Assembly: GCA_009617715.1 (NCBI GenBank)
Contig: VTFK01000111.1
Span: forward strand, 1,240,001 to 1,304,000
Source: Plectrocnemia conspersa
Lineage: Eukaryota; Arthropoda; Insecta; Trichoptera; Polycentropodidae
Length of the DNA: 64,000 nt
Direction of reading: 5' to 3'
The notes below the pieces were generated by a model. The model ran no database searches. It was not told where the DNA came from and saw only the letters and a program-made list of their open reading frames with translations. Below, one piece after another: positions 10,943-22,840 of the stretch. The stretch's first letter is position 1, and every line of letters starts with the position of its first letter. Both the position numbers and the translations under genes were made by a program.

Positions 10943-13900
10943 TCAAGCTCTAAAACGGACCCTGCAAAACACAACATTCTGTATACATTCATCACAATAT
11001 ATTAATCGAGTGTGCATGTGTTACTTTATTATTTTTTACCTTAAAGGCAGGAGGTACAGCAATACTCAACTTGTCGAGTTCTGATCGGAATTGGATTGGT
11101 TAGATATCGTTGCGGCTCTACGACATTAAAAAACGTGCGAATTCACATTTTGTGCATAATCGTCGACGAACGAGACATAAATGCGTATGAAAAATATTAA
11201 ATAAAAGACCGATATGTACCTTAAACTTTTGCTGTGCCTTTTGTATTCCAAAAGTATCCACGGTGGTAAGTTTAATACCTGCCTAATTGTGTCTTGGATG
11301 CACGCGCTCGCGGCTTGGTCCGTAGCTGTTCTGTGCCAAATGGCCACTAGAACTTCCTGCAAATATTTAGAAGAACGTTAATAAGATGTATGTTAAAAAA
11401 ATATTATTTATATTAAAATCGCTACAAAAAAATTGCCGTGATGTGATGTAAATGTAAAATAATACGTTGATTCCAAATGTGTCATTAGTTTTCATTTGAC
11501 ACATTTGTCCATAACGATTTTATTAAATGCTGTAACCGACGTTTTTATCAAAAATAGTTTATCATGATAATAAATATAGTCATACTAAGCATTTTTTTAT
11601 GTAGCGATTTAAACAGCAAATTCTCATTTTCTATTATAAAAATTCATAATTTCAAAACAGATATTATAATCATTTATAAAAATATATTTAAAAATGATTT
11701 TTTAGTATTACCTTATATTCGACGCGAGTTGGAAAATTATGGATTTTGACCATCATATAAAGAAACACTTGTGGCGATTGTTTGCCAAGGACTGTTTGAT
11801 AAGGACTATTTTCCAAGAAAGAGAGAAAAAGTGGCTTGCCAATGGAGATTCCGGTGAGTCGTCCAGATCTTTTTGCTTCCAAAACGCCAGAGATACGAGG
11901 GATTTGAGTCACGGGGCAGTGATAATTTAGTCTGCCTTCCACAGAAGCGGATCACCGCCGGGGCTTCGCCCTTACAATACAATTCGAACAACTCAATCGA
12001 TCGAAATACAATAGCATTACATATTGAAGCAATTTAACCCATTACCTGCCATGTTCCCATTTGGGGTACCCGACTTTTATTGAAAATGGCAACACAGTAT
12101 TGTCACAAAAAAAATCTACAATTGGAGTAATAAGTGATAGAGGCGAAAATTTAGAGGTAAGGCACAAAAATATATAAAGTGATCTTTATATATTATAACA
12201 TGCTTTTTGTATTGTTTGTTTAAATTATAGGTTGTTATCTCCTGCATGCTCATTTTATAGGTTATTGGTTTTACTGCCTGTTCCCATTTGGGGATCATGG
12301 CTGATGCCACGTGAAGTATTTTATACATAATGTGATTCATTTCATTTTATATTATTTTTTTAATATGTGTACGAGGAAATTTTATTCACTTGCTGAATTG
12401 GGAGAAATAGTTAATGATCCAAATTTTATGCATAATGATAATTCAGATGCTGAGATAGACGTTGTTGAACATCAATCCGATACCATCGATGTTTTATAAG
12501 ATATAGAAGACATTGATTAAAATATTTTAGAAGATACAGTAGACCCCCCAATAACACGGTAAATCGTGCTATTTGGATGCCAGTTAGTTTATGTGTGAGT
12601 TAGCCAAAGGGAGGATTCTCACCACTCGCGCCCGATTCGTACATTCGTATTGCAAAAAATTGTCTGATAATTTTTTAGTCCCCTAACTACACGCCCCCAA
12701 TTTACCGTGTTATTGGGGGGTTTACTGTACTTATCCAAAAGATGTTTCGGGCAAAGTAGAAATTCATTCAAGCTTACTACCAATGGAAACCTTAAAACAT
12801 TCAGAAGAATTCCATAACCAAATCTAAAATGAAAAAATATAAGAACAGAATTTAAAAAAAAAATGGGGGAAGATGATGATATTTTGAATAATAAGAGAAA
12901 TATAGTACAGGTTTTAAAGAGAAAAATCTCATGTGGAAGTATTTGACGAAAATATAATGAAATATATAGTAAGAAAAAGTATTTTGTATACTTCACAAAA
13001 TAACCGTCTTGATTTTAATTTTTCACAGGACTGTCTGAAGAAGTTTTTAGGAGTTATATTGCTAGCTGGATATCATTCTCTGCCCCAGGTACAAATTAGG
13101 ATATCTATTTAATGTGCAAGGAAATGTTAGGCACGAAACCGATATTTGGAAATAAAAATAAATTTATACTTCAATGACGATGTCGAATTAATCAATAAAC
13201 AATCTAGACAAAATTTTTAAAATTGTTTTGGATTCAAGCAACGGGCAGGGTGTCGTGGCGAAACTGGATATCGCTACAATGTTAAATTACATCAAGAAAG
13301 ACAAGAGGGAGATTACCAAGAGACGGGCACAGTCAGTCATAATGAGAAATATTTCTGAAATCGATAATCCATCCAACTAGTCTTTCTACTTCGATAACTT
13401 TTTCACCCGTTTTGAGTTTATGAAAATGTTAAGGGATTGAAATATTGCTGCTACTGGCACAGTGCGATGTATTCAAATGAATAAATGTCCAATAAAAGAT
13501 GACAAGATTATTAAAAAATAAATATGTGGTGAATTCGACTATAGGATTGATTTTAAAATGATTATAATATTAACAACAATTATTTTAAAATTTTATGGAC
13601 TTATGAAGGTATTTTCAATTAGAAAAAATAAGTAGGTGGTCAATAACTGAAAAGAAACACATAAAAATCCTCCAACCTCACTGTTTAAACCACTATAATA
13701 AATATGAGAGGTGTGGAGACTAGAATGAAGCATAAATAAACATGGAATAAAAGTTCATAGGAAAAAATGGTATATTCCGATTTTTATAAATGGTTGAATT
13801 TAAAAATCGATCCAAAAAATACAAGAAAACCTTCACGTCCTTATAAACGTGTTCCTAAAGAAGTAAGAAGTTATTCCAATGGACAAATAAATGCAAGTAA

Positions 13901-15955
13901 ACAATGCTCGAAGTGTAATGTAGGATTGTATGAAAGAATAGCATAGATGCATTTTACTGTTGAATGTATTTTTATTTTACACACCATATGCCATGATCCC
14001 TAATTTTTGAAACATTTATAAAAATCTATTTTTAATTTAAAAAAAATCCATTTATCCCAAAAAGAACGGAAAAAAATCTGGCAGGTAATGGGTTAAAGCA
14101 GATAAAAATAATATTTTTTTGCCATATAATTAGAATATACTTACGTATAACTTAATATTGATAACGGCGCCGCATATTTCGTCGCCGATATCAAATTGTT
14201 CGCCTAACATTGCCATGCAAATTTCTTCCCAAGCCCACGAGCCTAAACCTCGTCTTATTCGAACTTCCTGTAAAAATATGGCACATAAATAAAATCATCG
14301 TATACGACAGCTAATGTTGAATTTATAGGAATCATACTTCTCAGTCGGTGTATAATTTTTAAGCAATTAATCAATCATTCAAGTGTACAATCCTCTTTGA
14401 ATTTCTAGTAAAATTGTTAAAAAAAAATATAAAAACCCATTTCCCGCCATTGATGTTGGCGCTGTCTTCCCACATCGGCCGTATTCCGACCTTGAACAAA
14501 TGGAATGACGTGTCCGGCGGCAGTTCGTCTGTCCGTTTTAGGTGACTGTACATCCCCCACCACTGCTCCACCGTGGAACACTCGCCCACGAGCATGAGCG
14601 ACTGAAGCATACGAGATTATCGTGAAAAATGTAAAATGTTCAGTGAAATATGACTTGCGATGTATACCTGTTCGTAATTCTGTAAGGTGTTGTTTTGGTC
14701 CTGCGGAGTGGAGTGACGGTACCACAGCCAGTAGGGGTATTGCAATTTATGTTCTTCGAGAGGAGGATTGTCGACGGGAGACAGCCGTTCGGGGGTACTA
14801 TCTTGGTCTTGATTGTCATCACTGTCGCTAGCGCTGTCAGTCCCATCCTCCTTCAAGCTGCGCAAAAAATCGCATGATAAATCAAAATATTTTTTATAAC
14901 AACCACCAAAAGTAGAAATTGCCACATAATTTCTAGCTTTTTATAATGTAATTTGGTTTACTAGACAAAAATCATTAGCTATTAGATATTTTATATTTGT
15001 CAGTGTGTTCCTTTCAAGTTCTTTGGTCCATTTTTTGGTGGAACTATTTTATGGAATAACAAAAATTTCATAAACGGTACATACTCGGTGCTGTCAGCAC
15101 AATTTCGGAGCACAAAACGCAGTAGTTGTTGCTAGTAAATACAACCGAACCCGTCGTTAAACAACAAAGGATTACCAGCAGCGGACAAAGCAGGTAGAAA
15201 TTACTCCACCCATTGGTAGTGTTAATATGATTTTAACTTATTTTTTTTTTTAATAAATTAAAAACAAATTTTTACTTAAAAATAGAGAAAAAGATGAAGC
15301 AGTTGAAATTAAAAGTAAAATAAATTTGACAAGCAAATAATTAGTTACTTATGCCCTTACAGTAAAGTCTAAGCTAGGTTAAGGAACATGAACCAGTGGA
15401 AATTGTACATCTCTTGTAGAAGTCATTTGTTAAATTTAGTAGTAAGTGATATGGCAAAGTCTTCACTGGGTGTTGTAATTTTTTCTAATATAATTAAGAT
15501 GGTCAATCCTCTCAAAATATGTGAAAGGCTTAAAATTGAAATCTCCCAAAGTGGGAAAGTCATATTTTAATTATTGTTATTAGTTTTTAACTTTTTGTTC
15601 ATATTTTTTCATTACTTTTTAAAGATATTATCTATCGCGTTTTTTTGAAGCCCAACTCTTATCGATTATTCGTATCGCTGGAAGGATTAACTAATTTGCT
15701 GTGAAAAAACTTATTGTGTATGATATTTTGTTGTTATAAAGAGAATATAAATTAGACGTTTTGATTGATGGCAACCCTAGTTTAGAGTATAAAGCAAATT
15801 CATCAGGGTGGGATTTGACTATTAGATAAAAATAGACTTATCCCCGCACCCGCACCCGCACCCGCATGGAAGACAAGAATCGGACGCTAGTTTCATTGAC
15901 GCTTTAGAACCAGAGTCTCGAGGGGTTACGGTTTATGGTTATACCTCTCGGACAT
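10943..15955 (-). CDS. eIF4EHP: eIF4E-homologous protein (4EHP, eIF4E2), 6 exons
   Basis: Cap-binding protein of the eIF4E family that represses translation because it binds the mRNA cap without recruiting eIF4G. Exons on the minus strand: 15955-15945 (start codon, MSE), 14857-14668, 14601-14437, 14267-14145, 11356-11220, then a short last exon. Phases join exactly. Residues 5-67 are an acidic tail and LQYPYWLWY. The Tyr in NYEQ (about residue 65) is the aromatic that distinguishes 4EHP from eIF4E, and Trp about 111 in MWEDSANINGGKW is the other cap-stacking residue. AMLGEQF, EICGAVI and VLNLPP follow. The family then usually has NTIMEYKTH, but here it is WILLEYKRH. The last exon is uncertain. 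An acceptor at 10962 gives five more codons and a TGA at 10943-10945. One at 11081 gives about 13 codons to a TAA at 11041-11043. Total is near 214 residues, against 245 in human. Confidence 0.9.
11640..11995. other. GC-richer block open on both strands, in a 4EHP intron
   Basis: Frames are open on both strands (plus 11739-11930, minus 11806-11991 and 11688-11942). None matches a family I know. The block abuts the left end of the piggyBac copy but lies outside its terminal repeat. It is perhaps a fragment of another mobile element. Confidence 0.25.
12038..14092 (+). mobile_element. piggyBac-like transposon, degenerate but with intact ends
   Basis: The element is bounded by TTAA at 12034-12037 and 14093-14096, the target preferred by piggyBac. 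Its ends are a perfect 14-bp inverted repeat, CCCATTACCTGCCA at 12038-12051 and its complement at 14079-14092. Inside, plus-strand remnants read in order: an acidic N-terminal piece (12311-12499), LGVILLAGYHSLPQ (about 13045-13088), then YFDNFFTRFELMKML and GTVRCIQMNKCP (about 13388-13500), which are piggyBac transposase landmarks. Stops and frameshifts break the transposase throughout. At 2,055 bp it is slightly shorter than full-length relatives even though a MITE has been added at 12537-12727. It lies in the 4EHP intron between exons 4 and 5. Confidence 0.88.
12537..12727. mobile_element. Tigger/pogo-like MITE nested in the piggyBac copy
   Basis: The 191-bp insert has near-perfect inverted ends beginning CAGTAGACCCCCCAATAACA and, at the other end, the complement of CAGTAAACCCCCCAATAACA. 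One mismatch is seen over about 28 bp. A TA dinucleotide flanks each side (12535-12536 and 12728-12729). CAGT starts and TA duplications are typical of pogo/Tigger elements. A related copy lies at 46271-46456. Confidence 0.85.
15000..15387. repeat. Diverged repeat containing a shared 68-bp block
   Basis: The block 15170-15237 is, in reverse complement, about 90% identical by eye to 46072-46140 (shared AATGGGTGGAGTAATTTCTA region). It belongs to the family described at 46030-46210, 49337-49615 and 57195-57350. The remaining bases here are AT-rich and unassigned. Confidence 0.55.
15388..15570 (+). pseudogene. hAT / ZMYM1-like transposase fragment
   Basis: An open frame of 60 codons contains SCRSHLLNLVVSDMAKSS, the C-x-x-H-LNLVV-x-D-AAKSS segment of hAT-superfamily transposases (also found in ZMYM1-like and zinc-finger MYM-type domesticated proteins). 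Only this short piece of the transposase is present, with no N-terminal zinc finger and no C-terminal dimerisation domain nearby. It is a transposon remnant in the first 4EHP intron, on the strand opposite to the gene. Confidence 0.6.
15843..15868 (+). repeat. (CCCGCA)n short tandem repeat
   Basis: About four units of the hexamer CCCGCA just downstream of 4EHP exon 1 (in intron 1 on the minus strand). Confidence 0.8.
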
Positions 15956-16448
15956 ATTCCGAATGTAACACGTGGTGGCGGCTGTTGATGTCGACTGGGG
16001 AAGTTGACGGACGCTGTCGCTGTGGCGAGCGTCCTCGAGGCTCTTCTTCTGAGACTCGCTTTTTGCCTTCGATATTTCCAAAGATGCCTCGCGAAGACAA
16101 CGTGACAGCGGCGAGTAGGTGCACGCGATTAGGTCCGCACTCCGCACAAGAAGCTATCGATCTTGGCCGCTAACGAAGCGCTAACTTTACTCATTTTATT
16201 CAGGTTACATTTCACTTTAATTCAATTGGAAGTTACCTTCCGCTTCGTGTCGGTATTTGTTATCCGAGTCAACGCGATTTACCACACTAGTCGTTCTCCT
16301 TCAGTTTGAGTGTAGTCGTCTAGTGATGAGCTTTTCTTTTTAGAATTGCTTCAGTCGGAGCCATGTATTTGGAACAAAGATAAAATAAGATCCACAATGC
16401 CTTGGTGCTTATCCAGCAAAATAATCAAATTCCGATAGAGGTGTAAAG

Positions 16449-16597
16449 GGACCATTTATTTATATTTAGGTTTATTGTAGGCAAAACTTGATTACAGTTC
16501 TATTGATACTTTCTTACATATTTTAATATAACTGTAATAATATTCAATAAAAATACGACTGCAGCAGCTCAATCTGTATTTTAATTACCACCCGTCA
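16449..16597 (+). repeat. LTR-like repeat, family A, copy 2 (partial)
   Basis: It begins with TTTATTTATATTTAGGTTTA, loses the middle CACTCTGGTAAC part, and keeps AATAAAAATACGACTGCAGC and the CCACCCGTCA end. It lies between the 4EHP promoter side and Elongin B. Confidence 0.5.
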
Positions 16598-16639
16598 CCT
16601 CGCATCGGCCAAAGAGGAATTTTAGTTTTTTTTCTATTT

Positions 16640-17218
16640 GCCATATATAGGGACTATGTAATAAAAATATTATCGTCGCTTAATTCTGAGAATATTTCTT
16701 TTTCTCCATTTCTTTTAATTTTTGTGTTCAAAACACGCACATACTTATAATACGCAAGAGCGCACAAAGCAGTGAGAGATGGTATACCACCCGCTTCCTC
16801 AGGTCGTGTGTAAGCCGAGTTCGGCGCATTAGCGACCTTAGCACTTGAGCACATGCTTCCCATCGACATAGGGCTGATGGTCCGCGTCCAGTCTCAACCT
16901 GGGTCGTCCCGATGGACGACCGCGGTTAGTAACCCGGTACGGAGTTACTGATAGTCTCCCGGCATCACTATCTTTTGTTGGAGACGGAGGAAGGATGTGA
17001 AAAAGCCAACGGGCAGGTCACGCTCCCTTGTCTTTGTGTTTTTCAGGAGAGATGTGTGTGGTGATGCACGCTGTCGCGCTTCCGTGTACTTTGACCGCTG
17101 CAGACTGTGAGGAGGTTCGCTCTTTTTAGCGCTGCCCCCCCCCATGGCGAGCGCACGTGTGAGATCCTCCCAGAGAAAGAAGTTCCTAAAACTCATCAAA
17201 CCTAATTTTTTTTTTTTT
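16640..17218. repeat. GC-rich block, probably a mobile-element fragment
   Basis: This block of about 550 bp has much higher GC than its flanks and stops abruptly at a run of 13 T (17206-17218). Minus frames at 16654-16869 and 16945-17199 are open but match nothing I know. Short C and G runs break any long frame. The T-run next to a GC-rich body suggests a retroposon boundary, but its orientation cannot be settled by reading. Confidence 0.35.
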
Positions 17219-18250
17219 ATGTATATTAAAGAGGCATGGAAGACATTTTTTGTATTTTGAAATAATCTAATGTATTTATAAATAATATGGTGTGTTTTTA
17301 AATAATATAGTGTACATGGTGATGTACAAAAGGTTCAGGTGAAAATAAATCGAAAATGGCTTCAAAAGCAAGCAATAAATTATTATACATTGCAATGTGC
17401 ACTGGGTCTAAGGAGGTTAAAACTAAGAAGGCAGTCAAAAGCAACAATGGATGCTAAAGGAAATATTGAAGTAATGAAAAATATCGTTTCATGGTGTTGT
17501 AAATTTTCAATAAACTCCAAATTGTATATAACTTTATAAATTCTGTATTTTCCCAATGTTGCATAGTTGCAAGTTTGTTTCTTTTTGTACTGAAATTGTT
17601 ATTGATTTCAAATATACGTATTTTTTATTGTTTTCTCTTTATTATATAGAGGACAACCTTTATTATTTTTATTCAACGATAAAAAGCAAATCATATAATT
17701 AATATTTATCGTCTTAGGCGGCTTTCATTAGTGATATCACAGGTAAAAGCAAACTTGCACACTATACGCATAAGTCCTCATTTTTTAGCTCACACAGCAA
17801 TTTGTCCTCCTCGAGGTTTAAGGGTGGAGAGTGTGACAAATGTGTGGGGGGGGGGGTAGAGGGTATTTTAAAAAATGTGACATCACGAATTTGAATTTGT
17901 TCATAAGGAAACCTGATATATTTTTATTAATTTATTTTTGAATAAAACAGTTTTCAATTTTGTTATACTACTTGTGATATTGTTGCCTTTGTAAATTGAA
18001 ATAATTTTGCCTCTGTGATGTGACGCCTTGTGATATAAAGAAGAAGGAAAGGTTTAAATTTGACAAAAAGTCTGTGAAATGACGTTATTTTTTAGCTCTT
18101 TTTAGCATATATTATTTGCTCTCTTTTGTCCTCCTCGAAGAAAAATTTGCAGCAATTTATCCTCCTTAAATAAAAATGTCGTAATATGGCCTTTTTGAAA
18201 ATTGAAAGTTTGATATTATTTTGTTCGAAGAGAGCGAAGATATTAGGTGC
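17219..18250. other. Intergenic between GC-rich block and Elongin B
   Basis: AT-rich with a G run at about 17844-17855 and phrases such as TTGTCCTCCTCGA near 17800-17820 and again near 18125, which hint at a degraded repeat. The plus frame at 17339-17539 has no recognisable domain. Nothing else is supported. Confidence 0.3.
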
Positions 18251-18357
18251 TAAGTTAGCGGTGATGGTATATTATCAGAAGTGTGGCAACGCCGCCGCAG
18301 AGCCAGCGGGAGCAAGCTTCCCCGCTCGGAGTGACAGCGGCCAAAGACGGCCGCAAC

Positions 18358-20444
18358 ATGGTATGCGTTTTTTCACTTTGTCGTCCTTTAATCTCACCCT
18401 TGGCGTCGCTCACGCTCTTCGTCTTTTCCCGCAGGACGTCTACCTCATGATACGGAGGAAGATGCTCACCATCTTCATCGACACCAAGGATAACAACACC
18501 GTCTACGAACTGAAAAAGATGATTCACGGTATACCTTTATTTATTTTTAGTGTGCGCCGTTTGCTCCATCGCCCCATTGCCCCGTTGCCCCATTTGCGCT
18601 TTGCGCCGAACGCCTTGCAAAAGTGCTGTTTCATTGACGGCTTCTCTTTTTAAAGGTTATGTTGCGTTGACATTTTTCATACTATTTTATTTATTTAACC
18701 ACACTAGTTTCATTTTTACTCATAATGTTAGTTTTTCTATTTATGATTTTTATAACAAATTTAATGATCAGAATAAAAATATAGGCGATAAATTATTTAT
18801 TTTACAAATATCTTATAAAGACTAGGTGCGAGCGAGCGTTGGTCAGAACGTGAACAACTCTCAATGAATCTATTTAATTGTATATTGGACACCGACGTAT
18901 TCAGAGCAACAAACCGAGCTATGGTTTAATAATAACGCAATAAAAAAAATACAATTTACATTAATGAGATCAATGAGAGCACTGTTAATTTTCAATCATT
19001 TCTTTAAAATCAGGATTTCTTAATATTTTTCCAATTAAGTTCAGTTTCGTCAGCCATTAATATTTGAGTCATCAGGCAAAACATAACAATTCATTTGTCA
19101 GCATAAAGTTTAACTTTATGCGACATTAAAAAAAACAAGTCAATTATATCATTATTTTTTATTGCTATTAATTATAAGCTAGCATTGTTTTCAATATTTT
19201 AATTAGAGACAATGCGCCTAATAAAATTATGATATCATCCAAAATAAATATTTGTTGGAATTTATTGTGACTTATAGTTTTTAATAATATTGCAATATTG
19301 ATTAAAGCGTTTTAAAATCAGTATTAATTTACTCTTAAGTTTTCTCACCAATTTCAATAAATAAATAATAATCTGAACTTTATTTATTTATTTTTTGTAT
19401 TAATAAACCTGTGTTAAATCTGGACGAGATATTTATCTGTAGCAATGAGTATAAATAAATAATCTCCCACTAACAAAATCGTAATTTGATCCTGATGAAC
19501 TTACAAAATATTCATTATTCATTTACAGTAAAGAAAATTATCATGTTACTAATGAAAGTGGTGATGAAATTAAGGTATTAAAAAGGTCCCGACGGAACGT
19601 GATATTAGATGACACTGACAGTAATTAAATGCATAATACACGATTTAAGATGTTTAACTTTTTTTTATTAATATCCTAAAATAAAACATACAACAGAAAG
19701 AATTTGACAATTTATATTTACTTTTTTATTATTTATTCATTGTAGGCTTAGGCATTTTAAAAAAATAACCCAAAAAACGGTTGCATTTGACTCCCATGGC
19801 ACTCGCAAAATCAAGGACACGTGATCTTGTTTACAAACTAAATACAAGGTCATTTAATACATAAAAATGGAAAAAAAGATTGATTTGCTGAACAATTGCA
19901 CAAGAAAGTTACATTATATTATAGTAACAAAAAAAATAATACTAGTTAAAATTATACGCTTAAATTATATTACACACATGAGTATGAATGTGTCATGTTG
20001 ACCTCTATTTAAGATAAATTTATATTTATTGAACCATTTAGATTAGCGTGTACTTATTTGTTCTCAGTTGATATTTTAACAGCACTAGTTAAATGAAAAT
20101 ATTTTCATGTTTTTTAATACAGGAATTTTAGTAGAAGCATCTCCGGCAGATCAAATGTTACTGAATGGCGATAATCAAGTCATGGAAGACGACAAAACGT
20201 TACAAGAATGCGGCCTGACTCCGTCCACTGCTAAAGCTCAATCTCCAGCAGTGATAGGATTAGCTTTAAGGTGAATGACCATTTTATTTTATGCATTATA
20301 CGACCCGACTTAACGCCTCTATATATTTTCAGAGATAAAAAAGGCGACTTTGAAAATTTGGACATAACGCCGTATTCTTCGCCGCCCGAATTGCCCGACG
20401 TTATGAAATCGCAAGAGAGCAATGGCCAAGAGCAGGTGGCCTGA
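18358..20444 (+). CDS. EloB: Elongin B (transcription elongation factor B subunit 2)
   Basis: Ubiquitin-like partner of Elongin C in the Elongin BC complex. It serves RNA polymerase II elongation (SIII) and Cullin-2/5 ubiquitin ligases that use VHL-box or SOCS-box adaptors. Exons: 18358-18360 (the initiator ATG alone, followed by GTATGC), 18435-18528, 20123-20270 and 20333-20444. Phases join perfectly to give 118 residues, the same length as human Elongin B. The start DVYLMIRRKMLTIF, the mid segment QMLLNGDNQVMEDDKTLQE and the C-terminal SSPPELPDVMK are family hallmarks. The 5' leader before the ATG is GC-rich. Polyadenylation signals are at 20859-20864 and 20941-20946. Having only the start codon in exon 1 is unusual but agrees with the frame. 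Confidence 0.95.
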
Positions 20445-20858
20445 AAAGCGAAACCTCACACCGGAGGCGACGCCATAGGAAATTTTTTCATTACCCACTT
20501 TTGAAACATTGCTTTATTTATTTTTAATCGTTTTTTTAAACACACAACGCAGATCCAACCCGCAATTTGATATTATACTCCACAAAGTCGGATATTACAC
20601 ATATATTCAGATAAAGTTCGAACGAATAGGGTAAATTCAGTATTATGTTTCTCGTACGGAGTCGTACGTCACATCCTCAGAGTTTATGTTTATTGGACGT
20701 TGTTATGTGATTTAGATCTTATTGTTATTTAAAAGAAAAGATATTTTTTTAAACTTGTAACGATTTATTATTTCAGAATGCAAGGAGTTGCGTTTTATTT
20801 TTTATTTAAAAATTTTATTAGTTTCTGTTGATTTTCTTTTTCAAACACTTTTTGTCAC

Positions 20859-20946
20859 AATAAACGCTTTTTTAAGATGTAGATAATTGTAATACTTAAC
20901 AAATCAATAATAAATTTAATATTTATTGCCTTTGATCTTCAATAAA
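20859..20946 (+). terminator. Elongin B polyadenylation signals
   Basis: AATAAA at 20859-20864 and again at 20941-20946, about 415 and 500 bases after the stop codon. Either could end the transcript. Confidence 0.5.
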
Positions 20947-20949
20947 CTC

Positions 20950-22840
20950 AAAAAGTCTGTATAAATAAACATATATAACTTAATCATGCTTGTTTTATTT
21001 CTTTGCCCGCTACTGATATAAAACACTCACTCTACATTTTAAAGACTCCAAGGCAAGAACGTGCTAACTGACATTTTTGTTAAAATGAATTATATTATCT
21101 ATTATATGATATAATACTAGATTAAGTATTATGTTTTGTATTTCATGAAAACGTCTAGAACTGCATTTTTCTATAAGAGTCAAATATAATATTTATTACA
21201 AAAATGTGTTAACACTTAATCTGCAGATTTAATGCTATGATTTTTACTCAAAGGATGGCGATTTTTCGTACATATAAAATTTTTTTCAGTACCTTCAATT
21301 TACATCGGATTAAATTTTTATTTCTATTTACCAGTACTGTAGAATCTGTAGATGTAAACCGAACTTATTCTTTTTTTTTTACACACTATTAAAAAAAGAG
21401 TTTTACAAAGTCATAAATATGTTTTTTAATAGTTCACCAATGAATGGTACCTCTGTGGAGTAGAACGACACAGGATGCATAGAGGCTGAGCTAAGAGACG
21501 GAAAATTCCAGAACCCGCAGATTAGTAAGTCTTAACATAGAAAACTATTATAAATATGGCTATTCAATCTACGAAAATGTTGAATGGAAACATTCAGCTG
21601 TATTTTTGAAGTCTGCTAATTTAAAAAAAATAGTAAAAAAATACATCTTCAAAATGAAACATTGATATTTTTTTATTAATCATGAAAAATAAGATGTTTA
21701 TTAATTATAAGTAGGATGAACAGATTTTAAAAATATCACCGGAGGACACGAAAAACAATACCATTTCGGAAATTATTGCGTAAAGAGGATTAATTGCTAC
21801 TGGAGCTAAATAAAAAGGTCATTTAGGGTTGCTGCGGGAGCTAAAAAAAAGGTCATCGAAGAAGGACAGAGGGCAATATTTTTCAAATAAGAACGTTTGG
21901 TCATCTTAATTATACGAATTCTGGATTATTTTTACTGAAGAGCTATATTGGAATTAAGAACAAAGCAAAACAGTAATTATTTAGATCTCAAGAGATGAAA
22001 AGGATGGGTAACGATAAAAATGCTGCTAGAAGGTGATTCAAAATCTCAAATTAATTTAAGACCATTGTGACCTAGCAGGTATGCGTCACGATGGTCAAAA
22101 AACAGTACATAGTATTATTCTAATACACAACAAATATAATAAAAATAGTACATAGAAAAAAATCATAAGATTAAAATTAAGCGATACGAACCAGACCAGC
22201 TCCTCTTAACTGACGTTAAACAGATCAATGTGCAATGCCATCGTATTCATTTTTAGCACAGTTTTGAGTTGAATATTCTGTTCTAAAATTATATTGGCTT
22301 TTTATTTTACTATCCATAATGTTCTATATCATATTAATATCCACGTTATCTATATTTCAGTCGAGTTAAACATATTTTTTTACTGTAATTACATTATGTG
22401 TTTCTATATGAATATATATACATTTACAATAAAATGATCAGTAATTTTTGGAGCCATTTTCACTTTACATTGTACTATTTTGCTATTGGTAAAAACTAAA
22501 TATATTAATGTGCTCAAGAAATTAGTTGTCTTTGTATTTCCATTGTAACACATTAAGCCTGTTTTTTAATTTAATTTTTAACAAAAACTGTTTTGTCTAA
22601 AACTTGGCACCTTCAAGTCAACAGACAAAGGTATTCTTAAATTTCTGCCTTATGATACAGGTAGTGATGAAGGGAAGTATATTAGTTATTGTTGTCACTG
22701 ACTTGAAATTTTTTACAACAGAAAATTAATTGAAGCACTGCTTATTGTATAAATTTTAATAATAATCATTATTTCACACACACATAATCAATTATCACAC
22801 AAAAATAAATAATAATCATAATTAATACAAAGTCAATTTG
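20950..22840. other. Intergenic between Elongin B and the transporter
   Basis: AT-rich with two remnants. At 21725-21910 phrases such as GGGAGCTAAAAAAAAGGTCA and AGAACGTTTGGTCAT resemble 36230-36345, the sequence just after an LTR-like copy, so this may be internal LTR-element sequence. At about 22040-22110, in reverse complement, the phrase around CTAGGTCACAATGGTCTTAA resembles the 3' end of the LINE family at 48.6 and 59.1 kb. No gene is supported. Confidence 0.4.

Noticed and set aside
12619..12996. Minus-strand frame of 125 codons
   Set aside because: It is antisense to the piggyBac copy and crosses the MITE, with low-complexity Phe/Leu content.
18186..18653. Plus-strand 155-codon frame around Elongin B exons 1-2
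   Set aside because: It reads Elongin B exon 2 out of frame for part of its length and runs through the intron. The correct frame is set by the splice sites.
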